Below, in pieces: positions 45,542 to 53,357 of a DNA stretch of 64,000 nucleotides. The notes under the pieces were generated by a model, which saw nothing but the letters and a program-made list of their open reading frames with translations, did not search any database and was not told where the DNA came from. Every line of letters starts with the position of its first letter. The first letter of the stretch is position 1. Position numbers and translations under genes: made by a program. This DNA is from Paenibacillus sp. V4I7 (GTDB taxonomy: Bacteria > Bacillota > Bacilli > Paenibacillales > NBRC-103111). The stretch lies in contig NZ_JAUSZD010000002.1 in NCBI RefSeq assembly GCF_030817275.1, positions 1,860,001-1,924,000 on the forward strand, written 5' to 3'.

Positions 45542-46345
45542 TTAATCCTTTCTGGTACCTAAAGACAACGTATCAGAACGGAGTCCTCTCCGTAACGCTT
45601 CTAACGCCATCAACTCATCCGGTGAAATATTACCCAAGTGGATGTCTGGGCCTAGCATGCTAATTAAATGCACCTGCTGACTTTTGAGCGGTGCTTCCCA
45701 TAAGAGCTGCTGCCCAGGAATTGCAGAAAGTACTCGTTGCAGTTCGTCGTCCTTACATTTTCCGTTTTTATCAAAAATCCCAACGCCCATGCCCGATTCT
45801 CGAGCTTCTATGGTTACCAATTTAGCCCCGAGTTCCGTGTCGATTAAAACCGTTTCAATTAATTCCTCCAACTCAATGGAGGATCCCCAGCCTTTCTTAC
45901 CATATTCGGTAATGACCTCGAAACCTTCTTCCAATCCTCTGGCAATAAGCTCATTTCGAAGTTTGCGCTCCATCTCAATCGTCCCGTCGGAAATTTCAAC
46001 ACCATTAAAACCAAGTGCGATGAGCATGTCAAAAAAAGAGCTTACTGCATTCTGTCTGATGGCAACCTCCAGAAAGGTACCACCCGGGTAAATACATATA
46101 CCGCTTTCTTTTGCTGAGTTTATCTTACTTTTAAGCACGTGCTGAGGATAAAGCGGCGAGGTACCGAAGCCAATTTTGATCATATCCAGATGGCTGCTTG
46201 ACGTACTGAGTAAATCTTGGAAGGCGTTCAAGCCTAATCCTTTATCCATCACCATCGTTTTACCCAGCGTCCTTGGTTTAGCCTGCCTTTGTCCTGTGGG
46301 GTCGGCTAGAACGGGGTTCCATTTCAAATGAGAGGTCACTTCCAT
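45542..46345 (-). CDS. comA: Phosphosulfolactate synthase
   Basis: A 267-residue ComA-family TIM-barrel enzyme that adds sulfite to phosphoenolpyruvate. Motifs include TMVMDKGLGL, IKIGFGTSPLY, YPGGTFLEVA, GVEISDGTIE and LVTIEARESG. Bacillus subtilis has the homologous pair (yitD, yitC) and stores 3-sulfolactate in spores, so a role in the spore is likely here as well. Methanogenesis genes are absent, so coenzyme M is unlikely. GAGGAG lies before the ATG. Confidence 0.92.
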   Translation of the reverse strand: MEVTSHLKWNPVLADPTGQRQAKPRTLGKTMVMDKGLGLNAFQDLLSTSSSHLDMIKIGFGTSPLYPQHVLKSKINSAKESGICIYPGGTFLEVAIRQNAVSSFFDMLIALGFNGVEISDGTIEMERKLRNELIARGLEEGFEVITEYGKKGWGSSIELEELIETVLIDTELGAKLVTIEARESGMGVGIFDKNGKCKDDELQRVLSAIPGQQLLWEAPLKSQQVHLISMLGPDIHLGNISPDELMALEALRRGLRSDTLSLGTRKD

Positions 46346-46445
46346 CTGTAATTCTCCTCACTGTCCTTTGAAGGTTCAATTCTGTGTTCAGCATATGCAT
46401 CTTCACAAATGGTGGTGCCCAGCATGCCTAAAATCAGACGAGCTT

Positions 46446-46484
46446 GCATAAGGTAGGGTAAAAAGCTTTGACCCTACCTTATGC
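46446..46484. repeat. Perfect 14-bp inverted repeat upstream of comA
   Basis: GCATAAGGTAGGGT and its exact complement flank an 11-base loop. No T run follows in either direction, so it is not an ordinary terminator. It lies in the 335-bp gene-free stretch 46346-46680 between divergent comA and yqhV. Confidence 0.8.
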
Positions 46485-46500
46485 GTTCTGTCGAATAACG

Positions 46501-46597
46501 GTCGCTCCGCGAATTTATAAAAACCTCCAGGACTCCATTGTAAAGCTGTTCCTTTAAATGGATGGAGTTGGTAGGAACAGCTTTACAAAAGTCGCTC
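46501..46597. repeat. Perfect 16-bp inverted repeat flanked by GTCGCTC direct repeats
   Basis: TTGTAAAGCTGTTCCT (46538-46553) and its exact complement (46573-46588) enclose a 19-base loop. GTCGCTC occurs on both sides (46501 and 46591), each followed within about 20 bp by TTATAAA. No coding frame lies inside. The layout is like a small non-autonomous element or a large transcript hairpin. Confidence 0.6.
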
Positions 46598-46680
46598 TTC
46601 CGGCCTTTTATAAATCCGCTCCGCTAAATATTCGACGACACATAAAACTCAAACATTTTTACGAGGAGGAGTAGAAAGAA

Positions 46681-46944
46681 ATGAACAAAATTGTCCTAAC
46701 GATGGCTTCGCTGAGGATGATGTCAGGGAGTATTGAGATTATTGCAGCCATCGTGATGCTGAGGTTGGCGACGGTGGAGAAAGCGCTGCTGGTGAACTCA
46801 GGACTGGCTCTAGTAGGTCCTCTAGTACTTCTAGCAACAACGACGATTGGATTAGTAGGTATAGCAGAGAAACTATCATATGGCAAAATGCTCTGGGTGA
46901 TTGCGGGAGTAAGTTGTCTCTTTATTGGTATTTTAAAAAAGTAA
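46681..46944 (+). CDS. yqhV: YqhV-family membrane protein
   Basis: An 87-residue protein with three hydrophobic segments, matching YqhV in length and in its place just before spoIIIAA. The function is unknown, though it travels with the spoIIIA operon in spore formers. GAGGAGGAG lies before the ATG. Confidence 0.85.
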   Translation: MNKIVLTMASLRMMSGSIEIIAAIVMLRLATVEKALLVNSGLALVGPLVLLATTTIGLVGIAEKLSYGKMLWVIAGVSCLFIGILKK

Positions 46945-46948
46945 TCGG

Positions 46949-46976
46949 TCATATTTCTTTCTATTAAGCATAGAAA
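46949..46976 (+). promoter_or_regulatory. Candidate sigma-E promoter of spoIIIA
   Basis: TCATATT at 46949 and CATAGAAA at 46969, 13 bp apart, resemble the sigma-E consensus (GMATATT, CATACAWT). The spoIIIA operon is sigma-E dependent in Bacillus subtilis. Confidence 0.45.
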
Positions 46977-47016
46977 TGAGTATAGAAGACTGGACAACTT
47001 GGAGGGATGTCTCCCT

Positions 47017-48000
47017 ATGCTCGATTCGATTGCGTACTTACTGCCTCAAACTTTCCGATTTCTCTTAGCAGGACTGCCGCCGGACGTACAAGCTAGTGTT
47101 GAAGAAATAAGGGTGAGAGAGTCACGGCCTCTTGAGATTAGCTGGGGTGATCGTTATACCTTTGTGGGCGAACGGGGGGAAATGGTGACTCAGGAAACGA
47201 AGGCATACAAGCCAACACAGCAGGACTGTCTTACGTTGCTAGAGATGCTCACGAATCATTCCTTGTATACCTTCGAGGAAGAACTGCGTAGAGGCTATAT
47301 CACGATTGCTGGTGGTCATCGAGTAGGACTAGCAGGGCGAACTGTTTTGGACCAGGGACATGTCAAGCAAATACGTGATGTGAGTTCATTCAACATAAGG
47401 ATTGCCCGAGAGATCAAGGGTGTCGGCCAAGAGATTTTACCACAGCTATTCGATCCTTTACTAAGAAGCATCCATCATACGCTCATTATTTCACCTCCAC
47501 AGCACGGAAAAACAACACTGATCCGTGATCTGGCAAGATTGATTAGCCGGGGAGAGTGGGGGGCGAATAACGTATCGACGGCTGGTAAGAAAGTGGGAGT
47601 CGTGGATGAACGATCAGAATTGGCTGCTTGTGTCAAAGGGGTGCCTAGATTCGATCTGGGGCCACGAACAGACGTTATGGATGGTTGTCCGAAGGCGGAA
47701 GGCATGATGATGATGATTCGCTCGTTATCACCAGATGTTCTGATTGTGGATGAGATTGGGCGTCCAGAAGATGCGAACGCCATCCATGAGGCTGTTCACA
47801 CCGGGATTCGCGTCGTAGCCACTGCGCATGGTGCTGATTATGAGGATGTACGCAGGAGGCCGGTTCTGAAGCAGCTGTTGGACGAGGGGGTATTCACGAG
47901 GTATGTCATCCTGCATAGAAGAAAAGGAGCATCGGCTTCTTACCGCATCTTGGATTGTCAGGGCAAGCCCTTGGAACTCTACCCTGTGCGTAAAGGATGA
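47017..48000 (+). CDS. spoIIIAA: Stage III sporulation protein AA (ATPase)
   Basis: A 327-residue secretion-type ATPase of the SpoIIIA complex, which joins the mother cell to the forespore. Walker A is PPQHGKTT (about residue 160) and Walker B is DVLIVDEIG. It would power assembly or transport by the SpoIIIAG/AH channel. GGAGGG lies 10 bp before the ATG; an in-frame ATG 18 bp upstream overlaps that site. First of eight genes, spoIIIAA to spoIIIAH. Confidence 0.95.
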   Translation: MLDSIAYLLPQTFRFLLAGLPPDVQASVEEIRVRESRPLEISWGDRYTFVGERGEMVTQETKAYKPTQQDCLTLLEMLTNHSLYTFEEELRRGYITIAGGHRVGLAGRTVLDQGHVKQIRDVSSFNIRIAREIKGVGQEILPQLFDPLLRSIHHTLIISPPQHGKTTLIRDLARLISRGEWGANNVSTAGKKVGVVDERSELAACVKGVPRFDLGPRTDVMDGCPKAEGMMMMIRSLSPDVLIVDEIGRPEDANAIHEAVHTGIRVVATAHGADYEDVRRRPVLKQLLDEGVFTRYVILHRRKGASASYRILDCQGKPLELYPVRKG

Positions 48001-48006
48001 TGTTAG

Positions 48007-48525
48007 ATGCTGAAATTTGTCGGTGGGGTTCTTATTATCGGTGCTGCTACATTGTTTGGTTTCCTAAAGGCTGCGCACTATGTAAGGCGTCCCAAACAAA
48101 TCCGTGTCCTTATCAGTGCATTAGGGAGAATGGAGACGGAAATCATGTACGCACTCACACCGCTGCCTGAAGCCTTCGCCTCACTGAGCAAGCAGGTCGC
48201 AGAACCGCTTTCTTCCTTATTTCGAATAACTTCAGAGCGTTTATTGAAAAGTGACGGTAAATCCACCCGCGAGATTTGGCAATGGAGTGTCAATGATGTA
48301 TGGACAAGAACTTCGATGAAGCAAGCGGAACAAGAAGTGGTGCTGCAGCTGGGAACCGTTCTTGGACTCACAGATCGAAGTGATCAAATCAAACATTTAC
48401 GGCTCGCTATTAGCCAACTTCAAACGGAAGAAACCGATTCTAGGGAAGAGCAGAGGCGCTACGAGAAAATGTGGAAAAGCCTCGGTGTCTTAATCGGAGC
48501 ATTGATCGTGATATTGATGTATTAA
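48007..48525 (+). CDS. spoIIIAB: Stage III sporulation protein AB
   Basis: A 172-residue protein with a membrane segment at each end and a helical middle, distantly related to type II secretion GspF proteins. It belongs to the membrane platform of the SpoIIIA complex. The family segment RRPKQIRVLISAL is clear. It follows spoIIIAA after 6 bp with AAGGATG as ribosome site. Confidence 0.92.
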   Translation: MLKFVGGVLIIGAATLFGFLKAAHYVRRPKQIRVLISALGRMETEIMYALTPLPEAFASLSKQVAEPLSSLFRITSERLLKSDGKSTREIWQWSVNDVWTRTSMKQAEQEVVLQLGTVLGLTDRSDQIKHLRLAISQLQTEETDSREEQRRYEKMWKSLGVLIGALIVILMY

Positions 48526-48587
48526 TGGAAGCAAGGGATACTTGGCCGTACAAGTGAGTTCCTTGTCAACAGAGTGAGGTGCCTGGA

Positions 48588-48791
48588 ATGAACGTAGATG
48601 TGAATGCCATTTTCCAGATCGCCGGCATCGGCATCATCATCGCGATGATCCATTCGGTGCTCAAACAGATGGGCAAAGAGGATATGGCACACTGGGTCAC
48701 GGTCATTGGCTTCGTGGTCGTGCTCTTTATGGTCGTCAGTATGCTCGATCATTTATTTAAAGAAATCAAAACGATCTTCCTATTCCAATGA
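48588..48791 (+). CDS. spoIIIAC: Stage III sporulation protein AC
   Basis: A 67-residue protein with two membrane segments (AIFQIAGIGIIIAMI and WVTVIGFVVVLFMVV), the same size as the Bacillus protein. It forms part of the membrane base of the SpoIIIA complex. GAGGTG precedes the ATG; a GTG three codons upstream is less likely. It resembles the first half of SpoIIIAD. Confidence 0.93.
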   Translation: MNVDVNAIFQIAGIGIIIAMIHSVLKQMGKEDMAHWVTVIGFVVVLFMVVSMLDHLFKEIKTIFLFQ

Positions 48792-48801
48792 GGTGGGCCT
48801 G

Positions 48802-49191
48802 ATGGAAATCATCCAGATCGTAGGTTTAGGACTCATCGTTACGATATTAACACTCATCATCAAAGAGCAGAAGCCAATGTTCGCTTTCTTGTTGGCAGCA
48901 TTTACAGGCATCATGATTTTCTTGTTCCTGATCGGTAAAATTTCTTCTGTTATCCAGGTGCTCGAGGACTTAGCTCAAAAATCAAGTATCAATATGGTTT
49001 TTCTCAAAACGATTCTGAAAATCATTGGTGTTGCTTACATCGCTGAATTCGGTGCTCAAATCGTGCGAGATGCCGGTCAAGAATCCATTGCCTCCAAGAT
49101 CGAGCTTTCTGGGAAAGTGCTCATTATGGTGATGGCTATTCCAATTATTAGCGTCATCATAGAGACCGTCGTTAAACTGCTCCCTGCTTAG
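48802..49191 (+). CDS. spoIIIAD: Stage III sporulation protein AD
   Basis: A 129-residue protein with four membrane segments. It starts MEIIQIVGLGLIVTIL, like SpoIIIAC. It follows spoIIIAC after 10 bp, with GAGGTGGG as ribosome site. A longer in-frame reading upstream overlaps spoIIIAC and has no family likeness. Confidence 0.93.
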   Translation: MEIIQIVGLGLIVTILTLIIKEQKPMFAFLLAAFTGIMIFLFLIGKISSVIQVLEDLAQKSSINMVFLKTILKIIGVAYIAEFGAQIVRDAGQESIASKIELSGKVLIMVMAIPIISVIIETVVKLLPA

Positions 49192-49214
49192 ATGATCCAT
49201 GAGGAGTGACCTAT

Positions 49215-50414
49215 ATGAATCTACTTTATTCGCACCAGAAGCTGAACAACCGCTGGATCATTTTGTTCATAATGACAATGGGCTTATGGCTTGGATTGAC
49301 GGGCACTATGGCCGCTGAATCGCCTACGGATGTCATTATCAAGGAGCAGGCCAACCATCTGAATACGGAACCTGTTGAGCAATATTGGGATAAGCTCATG
49401 AAGGATTACGGCGGTTACTTCCCCGAAAGTAAGACACCAACCTTCATGGAATTGCTGCTTGGGACCAAAGGCATTAGCATGAAGAGCATTTTCAAAGGGC
49501 TGCTAAGCTATGTGTTCCACGAAATCATCATTAATGGAAAGCTGCTTGCTTCGATCGTTATACTGACGATTTTCAGTATGATTCTCGAAACGCTGCAAAG
49601 CTCCTTTGAAAGAAACACGGTCAGCAAGCTAGGTTATTCAATTACCTATATGGTTCTGATTATTATAGCTATCAACAGCTTCAGCATAGCAATCGGTTAT
49701 GCCAAAACAGCCATCTCTTCCATGATGCAATTCATGATTGCCATTGTTCCTTTGATGTTAACGCTTCTAGCTTCCATGGGCAATGTCACATCTGTGGCGA
49801 TATTACACCCTCTGATTGTGTTCATGATCCATTCAGTTGGCACAGCGATATATGTGTTTGTATTCCCGTTGTTGTTCTTTTCGGCTGTTCTGCACATCGT
49901 AAGCTCCCTTAGCGAGAAATACAAAGTCACCCAGCTAGCGAACCTGCTGCGCACAATAAGTTTAGGTATGCTCGGGGTATTCGTCACTGTTTTCCTTGGT
50001 GTTATATCGATTCAAGGGACTGCGGGAGCGGTTAGAGATGGCGTTGGGATTCGAACGGTAAAATACATTACCGGAAACTTTGTCCCCGTTGTAGGACGGT
50101 TATTCTCGGATGCAACTGAGACAGTGATTGGAGCATCGCTGCTTGTAAAAAATGCAATCGGACTCGTTGGGGTTGTCATTCTAATCTTGTTGTGTGCGTT
50201 TCCGGCAATCAAAATTTTAACGCTAGCTTTCATCTATAACTTATCCGCAGCGATCATGCAGCCCTTGGGAGATAGTCCGATTATAGCTTGCTTACAAACG
50301 ATAGGTAAGAGCTTGATTTATGTGTTTGCGGCACTGGCAGCAGTCAGCTTAATGTTCTTTCTGGCACTAACGATCATGATTACAATCAGTAATGTCTCCG
50401 TGATGATGCGGTGA
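49215..50414 (+). CDS. spoIIIAE: Stage III sporulation protein AE
   Basis: A 399-residue polytopic protein. A signal-like segment (IILFIMTMGLWLGL) is followed by about 60 extracellular residues and seven or eight membrane segments, including the conserved GTAGAVRDGVGIRTVKYI region. In Bacillus it is essential for the SpoIIIA channel. GAGGAG precedes the ATG. Confidence 0.94.
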   Translation: MNLLYSHQKLNNRWIILFIMTMGLWLGLTGTMAAESPTDVIIKEQANHLNTEPVEQYWDKLMKDYGGYFPESKTPTFMELLLGTKGISMKSIFKGLLSYVFHEIIINGKLLASIVILTIFSMILETLQSSFERNTVSKLGYSITYMVLIIIAINSFSIAIGYAKTAISSMMQFMIAIVPLMLTLLASMGNVTSVAILHPLIVFMIHSVGTAIYVFVFPLLFFSAVLHIVSSLSEKYKVTQLANLLRTISLGMLGVFVTVFLGVISIQGTAGAVRDGVGIRTVKYITGNFVPVVGRLFSDATETVIGASLLVKNAIGLVGVVILILLCAFPAIKILTLAFIYNLSAAIMQPLGDSPIIACLQTIGKSLIYVFAALAAVSLMFFLALTIMITISNVSVMMR

Positions 50415-50426
50415 AAGGAGGCAGCT

Positions 50427-51176
50427 ATGGATTGGTTAGCGGGATGGCTAAAAAGCGTCATTATGGTCATTATGTTGGCTACATTTGTTGATCTATTACT
50501 TCCCAGCAATACGATGCAGCGATATGTCAAAACGGTTATGAGTTTGTTCATCTTGCTCACGCTGTTATCTCCAGTACTTCAATTGTTTCAAAAGGATTGG
50601 GATATCGATCAATTGATCGGTCAAGCGGAACAGCGGCAAAACGAGAAAACAATGCTTGCGAGCAGCGGCGGCGGAAATCCATATATGAAATCGCTCGATG
50701 TGATTACGAAGGATGCCCAAAAGCTTCAAGAAGCAGGACAAAAACAATCACAGCAAATGATTCAACATCAACTGGCTGAGCTGATGAAAGAGGATTTACA
50801 GAAGCAAACAGAGCTGATCATCCAAGACGTTCAGGTGCTGGCGCAAATCGACAATAACGGGAAACCTGCTATAACGAAAGTCAGGGTAACCCTTGATGAT
50901 ATAGAAACGACGAAACAGGTTAAATCAACATCAGCCTCCAGAAGCATAGCTGTCATGGAGCCACTCAAGCCAATTGATCCGATACGGATCGAACCAACAA
51001 CGAAGCTGCAGGGAAGTAACCTAAGTGACAAAGAAGCAGCTGCTCTGCCTAAGTTATCGTCACGAATGGAGCAAGAGGTTGACCATCTCAAGCAAAAAAT
51101 CGTGCGTGATTGGATCGTGGAGCCTGCACAGATTGATATCCAATTGAAACAACGGAATGAAAGGATTGCGAGGTGA
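50427..51176 (+). CDS. spoIIIAF: Stage III sporulation protein AF
   Basis: A 249-residue protein with two N-terminal membrane segments (IMVIMLATFVDLLLP and FILLTLLSPVL) and a soluble domain of about 180 residues. It is a member of the SpoIIIA complex and is related to secretion-ring proteins. It is somewhat longer than the Bacillus protein (about 206 residues), because of a Gln/Lys-rich middle. AAAGGAGG lies before the ATG. Confidence 0.92.
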   Translation: MDWLAGWLKSVIMVIMLATFVDLLLPSNTMQRYVKTVMSLFILLTLLSPVLQLFQKDWDIDQLIGQAEQRQNEKTMLASSGGGNPYMKSLDVITKDAQKLQEAGQKQSQQMIQHQLAELMKEDLQKQTELIIQDVQVLAQIDNNGKPAITKVRVTLDDIETTKQVKSTSASRSIAVMEPLKPIDPIRIEPTTKLQGSNLSDKEAAALPKLSSRMEQEVDHLKQKIVRDWIVEPAQIDIQLKQRNERIAR

Positions 51177-51180
51177 ATGG

Positions 51181-51819
51181 ATGGGAACATTGCTGCAATG
51201 GATGGAGCACAAATTCGGCGGAGGTCCGGGAGGACCCAAACGCAAGAACACGCTCTTGTGGGTCGTTATGATTGGACTCTTGGGAGCTGCGCTGATGATT
51301 ATGAATGCATTTATGACTGTAAAAGATGTTGATCCCATCAATACGGGCAGGGCCTCTCCGCAACCCAGCAAAGAAACATTTCTCAACAGTACATCCAAAG
51401 AAAATTCTGCCTTTCATGATTATGAAGCGGCCTATCAAACACAGTTAAAGGAGATTCTGCAAAAAATTGTTGGTGTTGGCGATGTTGAAGTGCTCGTTAC
51501 AATTGAGTCGACCGAAGAAATGACGGTCGACAAAAATTACAATGACAATCAGCAAATGACGACAGAACGCGACAATGGTGGAGCGACACGGAATATATCC
51601 CAGGTAACGCGGAGTGGTGAAGTGGTTGTCTATCAAGTTTCCGGTGACCAGAAACCGCTTGTGCTCAAATACATTAAACCGAAAATCAGAGGCGTCATCG
51701 TTGTCGCCAAAGGCGCTGAGAATCTCACAGTGAAAAAAATGATTACTGAAGCTGTAGAGCGAGGACTTGATGTGCAAGCGAGTAGGATCTCTATTTTACC
51801 CCGCAAAACAGGGGGATGA
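51181..51819 (+). CDS. spoIIIAG: Stage III sporulation protein AG
   Basis: A 212-residue protein with one membrane segment (LWVVMIGLLGAALMIMNAF) and a ring-forming domain (EVLVTIESTEEMTVDKNY onward, with KPKIRGVIVVAKGAENL). It forms the large ring of the channel in the intermembrane space. The start lies just after the spoIIIAF stop, with GAGGTG in front; an in-frame ATG 24 bp upstream overlaps spoIIIAF. Confidence 0.93.
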   Translation: MGTLLQWMEHKFGGGPGGPKRKNTLLWVVMIGLLGAALMIMNAFMTVKDVDPINTGRASPQPSKETFLNSTSKENSAFHDYEAAYQTQLKEILQKIVGVGDVEVLVTIESTEEMTVDKNYNDNQQMTTERDNGGATRNISQVTRSGEVVVYQVSGDQKPLVLKYIKPKIRGVIVVAKGAENLTVKKMITEAVERGLDVQASRISILPRKTGG

Positions 51820-51855
51820 ATGTAGGTAGCAAATCAAAATTGAGGAGGAATTTCA

Positions 51856-52599
51856 ATGAATGCGAAAAGACAAACAATTTGGCTCGTTTCTATGCTTAGT
51901 TTAATGGTGGTGCTTTCCGCCTATTATCTGTTCACAGAGGATGTCAATAAGCTTGATTTAGCCACAACGGAAACGATCAATAAAACACAAGAAGTGAAGA
52001 TTGATATGAGTCAGGTTGACCCTGCGAATGCTGCGAAAACTGATGTGAAAGCGACAACTGGTGGAGATGCGAAAGTCGACACGAAAGCTGTAACACCGCA
52101 AAATTCAACAAAAACAGACGCGAAAACAGATGTTAAAACCGATGCTAAAACAACGACGACACAAGATGCTTCCAATGCGAAACCAGATACGGCCAAAACG
52201 GATGATCAAGTTCTGAAGATTGTTGAAGAGCAAGCGAGAACGACATCAGCTAGCGATTATTTCACGAATGAGCAAATGAAACAAAGAGATTATTTCAGCA
52301 AAACATCCTCTGATTTAATGGAAATCATTATCGATTCGAAAAAGACACCTGAAGCTGTAGCCAAAGCGACAAATGACTTAGCGAAACTGACAGATATTCA
52401 AGAAAAAGTAGAAAATTTACAAGATGTGCTTATGAAAGACTTCCCGCAAGCCATCATTAATCAAGATGGAAACAAGTGGAAAGTGACAGTTCAAAGCGAT
52501 AAATTGGAGAAAAGCCAAGGTGTAACAATCGTTGATATGGTGATGAAAGAGCTTGGTACAGGTCCGGAAAATATTAAGATTCAATATGTTCGTCCTTAG
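51856..52599 (+). CDS. spoIIIAH: Stage III sporulation protein AH
   Basis: A 247-residue mother-cell protein that pairs with forespore SpoIIQ across the septum. A membrane anchor (about residues 8-24) is followed by a linker of about 70 residues rich in Lys, Thr, Asp and Ala (units such as TDAKTDVKTDAK), then the EscJ/PrgK-like ring domain ending VMKELGTGPENIKIQYV. The linker is more repetitive than I would expect. GAGGAGG lies before the ATG. Last gene of the operon; a terminator follows. Confidence 0.93.
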   Translation: MNAKRQTIWLVSMLSLMVVLSAYYLFTEDVNKLDLATTETINKTQEVKIDMSQVDPANAAKTDVKATTGGDAKVDTKAVTPQNSTKTDAKTDVKTDAKTTTTQDASNAKPDTAKTDDQVLKIVEEQARTTSASDYFTNEQMKQRDYFSKTSSDLMEIIIDSKKTPEAVAKATNDLAKLTDIQEKVENLQDVLMKDFPQAIINQDGNKWKVTVQSDKLEKSQGVTIVDMVMKELGTGPENIKIQYVRP

Positions 52600-52633
52600 T
52601 AAAAAGAGATGAGATTAGCCTATTAGGGATGGC

Positions 52634-52672
52634 AATGGAAAGGGTCCGGACAAACTGGACTCTTTCCATTTC
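52634..52672 (+). terminator. Terminator of the spoIIIA operon
   Basis: AATGGAAAGGGTCC pairs with GGACTCTTTCCATT around a loop of about 7-9 bases, followed by TCTTG. Confidence 0.8.
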
Positions 52673-52685
52673 TTGCGTTTATGGG

Positions 52686-52723
52686 TATAATACATACGTT
52701 GCGGCTATGAAACCGCATTTTTT
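52686..52723 (+). promoter_or_regulatory. -10 box and small hairpin in the accB leader
   Basis: An extended -10 box (TGGGTATAAT, TATAAT at 52686) is followed by a short stem TGCGG/CCGCA and six T (52700-52723). The -35 is weak. The hairpin could be a weak attenuator before accB. Confidence 0.4.
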
Positions 52724-52755
52724 ACTGGTTCACCAACCTTGAAGGAGTGACATGA

Positions 52756-53253
52756 ATGTTCAAATTGAGTGAAATCAAAGAGTTGATCAAACTCGTCGAT
52801 CAATCCTCTTTACAAGAGCTTGAAATCGAAAATGAAGGTGCACGCCTTTCTATTCGCAAGCCGAATAAAACGGAGTCTGTCTATGTAACGGCCCCCGTTC
52901 AACACACGTATGCTCCGATCGGTCAAGCAAACATGGGTAACACAGCACCTGCTGCCGCTCTCGAAGCTTCTATCCCTGCGACTACTGGACATGCTAAGCA
53001 AGAGGACTCATCTTTACATAAGATAGTTTCACCGATGGTAGGAACCTTCTATCAATCTGCTTCTCCTGGCTCTGCTCCTTTCGTAAGTGTTGGCTCCAAA
53101 GTAGGTGACAAAAACGTTGTCTGTATTGTGGAAGCTATGAAATTGATGAATGAAATCGAAGCTGAAATTAAAGGTGAAATCGTTGAAGTGCTCGTAGATA
53201 ACGGTCAGCTTGTAGAGTACGGACAACCTTTATTTTTAGTTAGACCAGAGTAA
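52756..53253 (+). CDS. accB: Acetyl-CoA carboxylase biotin carboxyl carrier protein
   Basis: A 165-residue carrier. An N-terminal domain, an Ala/Pro-rich linker (about 55-85) and the C-terminal biotinyl domain are seen. Biotin attaches to Lys129 in VEAMKLMNE. With AccC and the AccA/AccD transferase it makes malonyl-CoA for fatty acids. GAAGGAGTG lies before the ATG. accC follows after 104 bp that contain two repeat units. Confidence 0.95.
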   Translation: MFKLSEIKELIKLVDQSSLQELEIENEGARLSIRKPNKTESVYVTAPVQHTYAPIGQANMGNTAPAAALEASIPATTGHAKQEDSSLHKIVSPMVGTFYQSASPGSAPFVSVGSKVGDKNVVCIVEAMKLMNEIEAEIKGEIVEVLVDNGQLVEYGQPLFLVRPE

Positions 53254-53268
53254 GCGATTAGTAAGCTT

Positions 53269-53350
53269 AGGCTTATGGCGCAGTTTTGCTTGAGCAAAAC
53301 GCAGTACACGCTTATGATGCAAGTTTTCCTAACGGAAAACTCTTAGGAGG
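53269..53350 (+). repeat. Two tandem Shine-Dalgarno-linked repeats before accC
   Basis: Unit A (53269-53307) has the hairpin CAGTTTTGCTTGAGCAAAAC and no ribosome site. Unit B (53308-53350) starts ACGCTTATGATG, has the stem AGTTTTCC/GGAAAACT with a 4-base loop, and ends CTCTTAGGAGG, the accC ribosome site. Unit B is 43 bp, the same length as those before yqhY and the epimerase gene. Confidence 0.85.
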
Positions 53351-53357
53351 AAAAATA

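Noticed and set aside
46501-46597. Bidirectional terminator between comA and yqhV
   Set aside because: These genes diverge from the region, the stem has no T run, and the loop of 19 bases is long.
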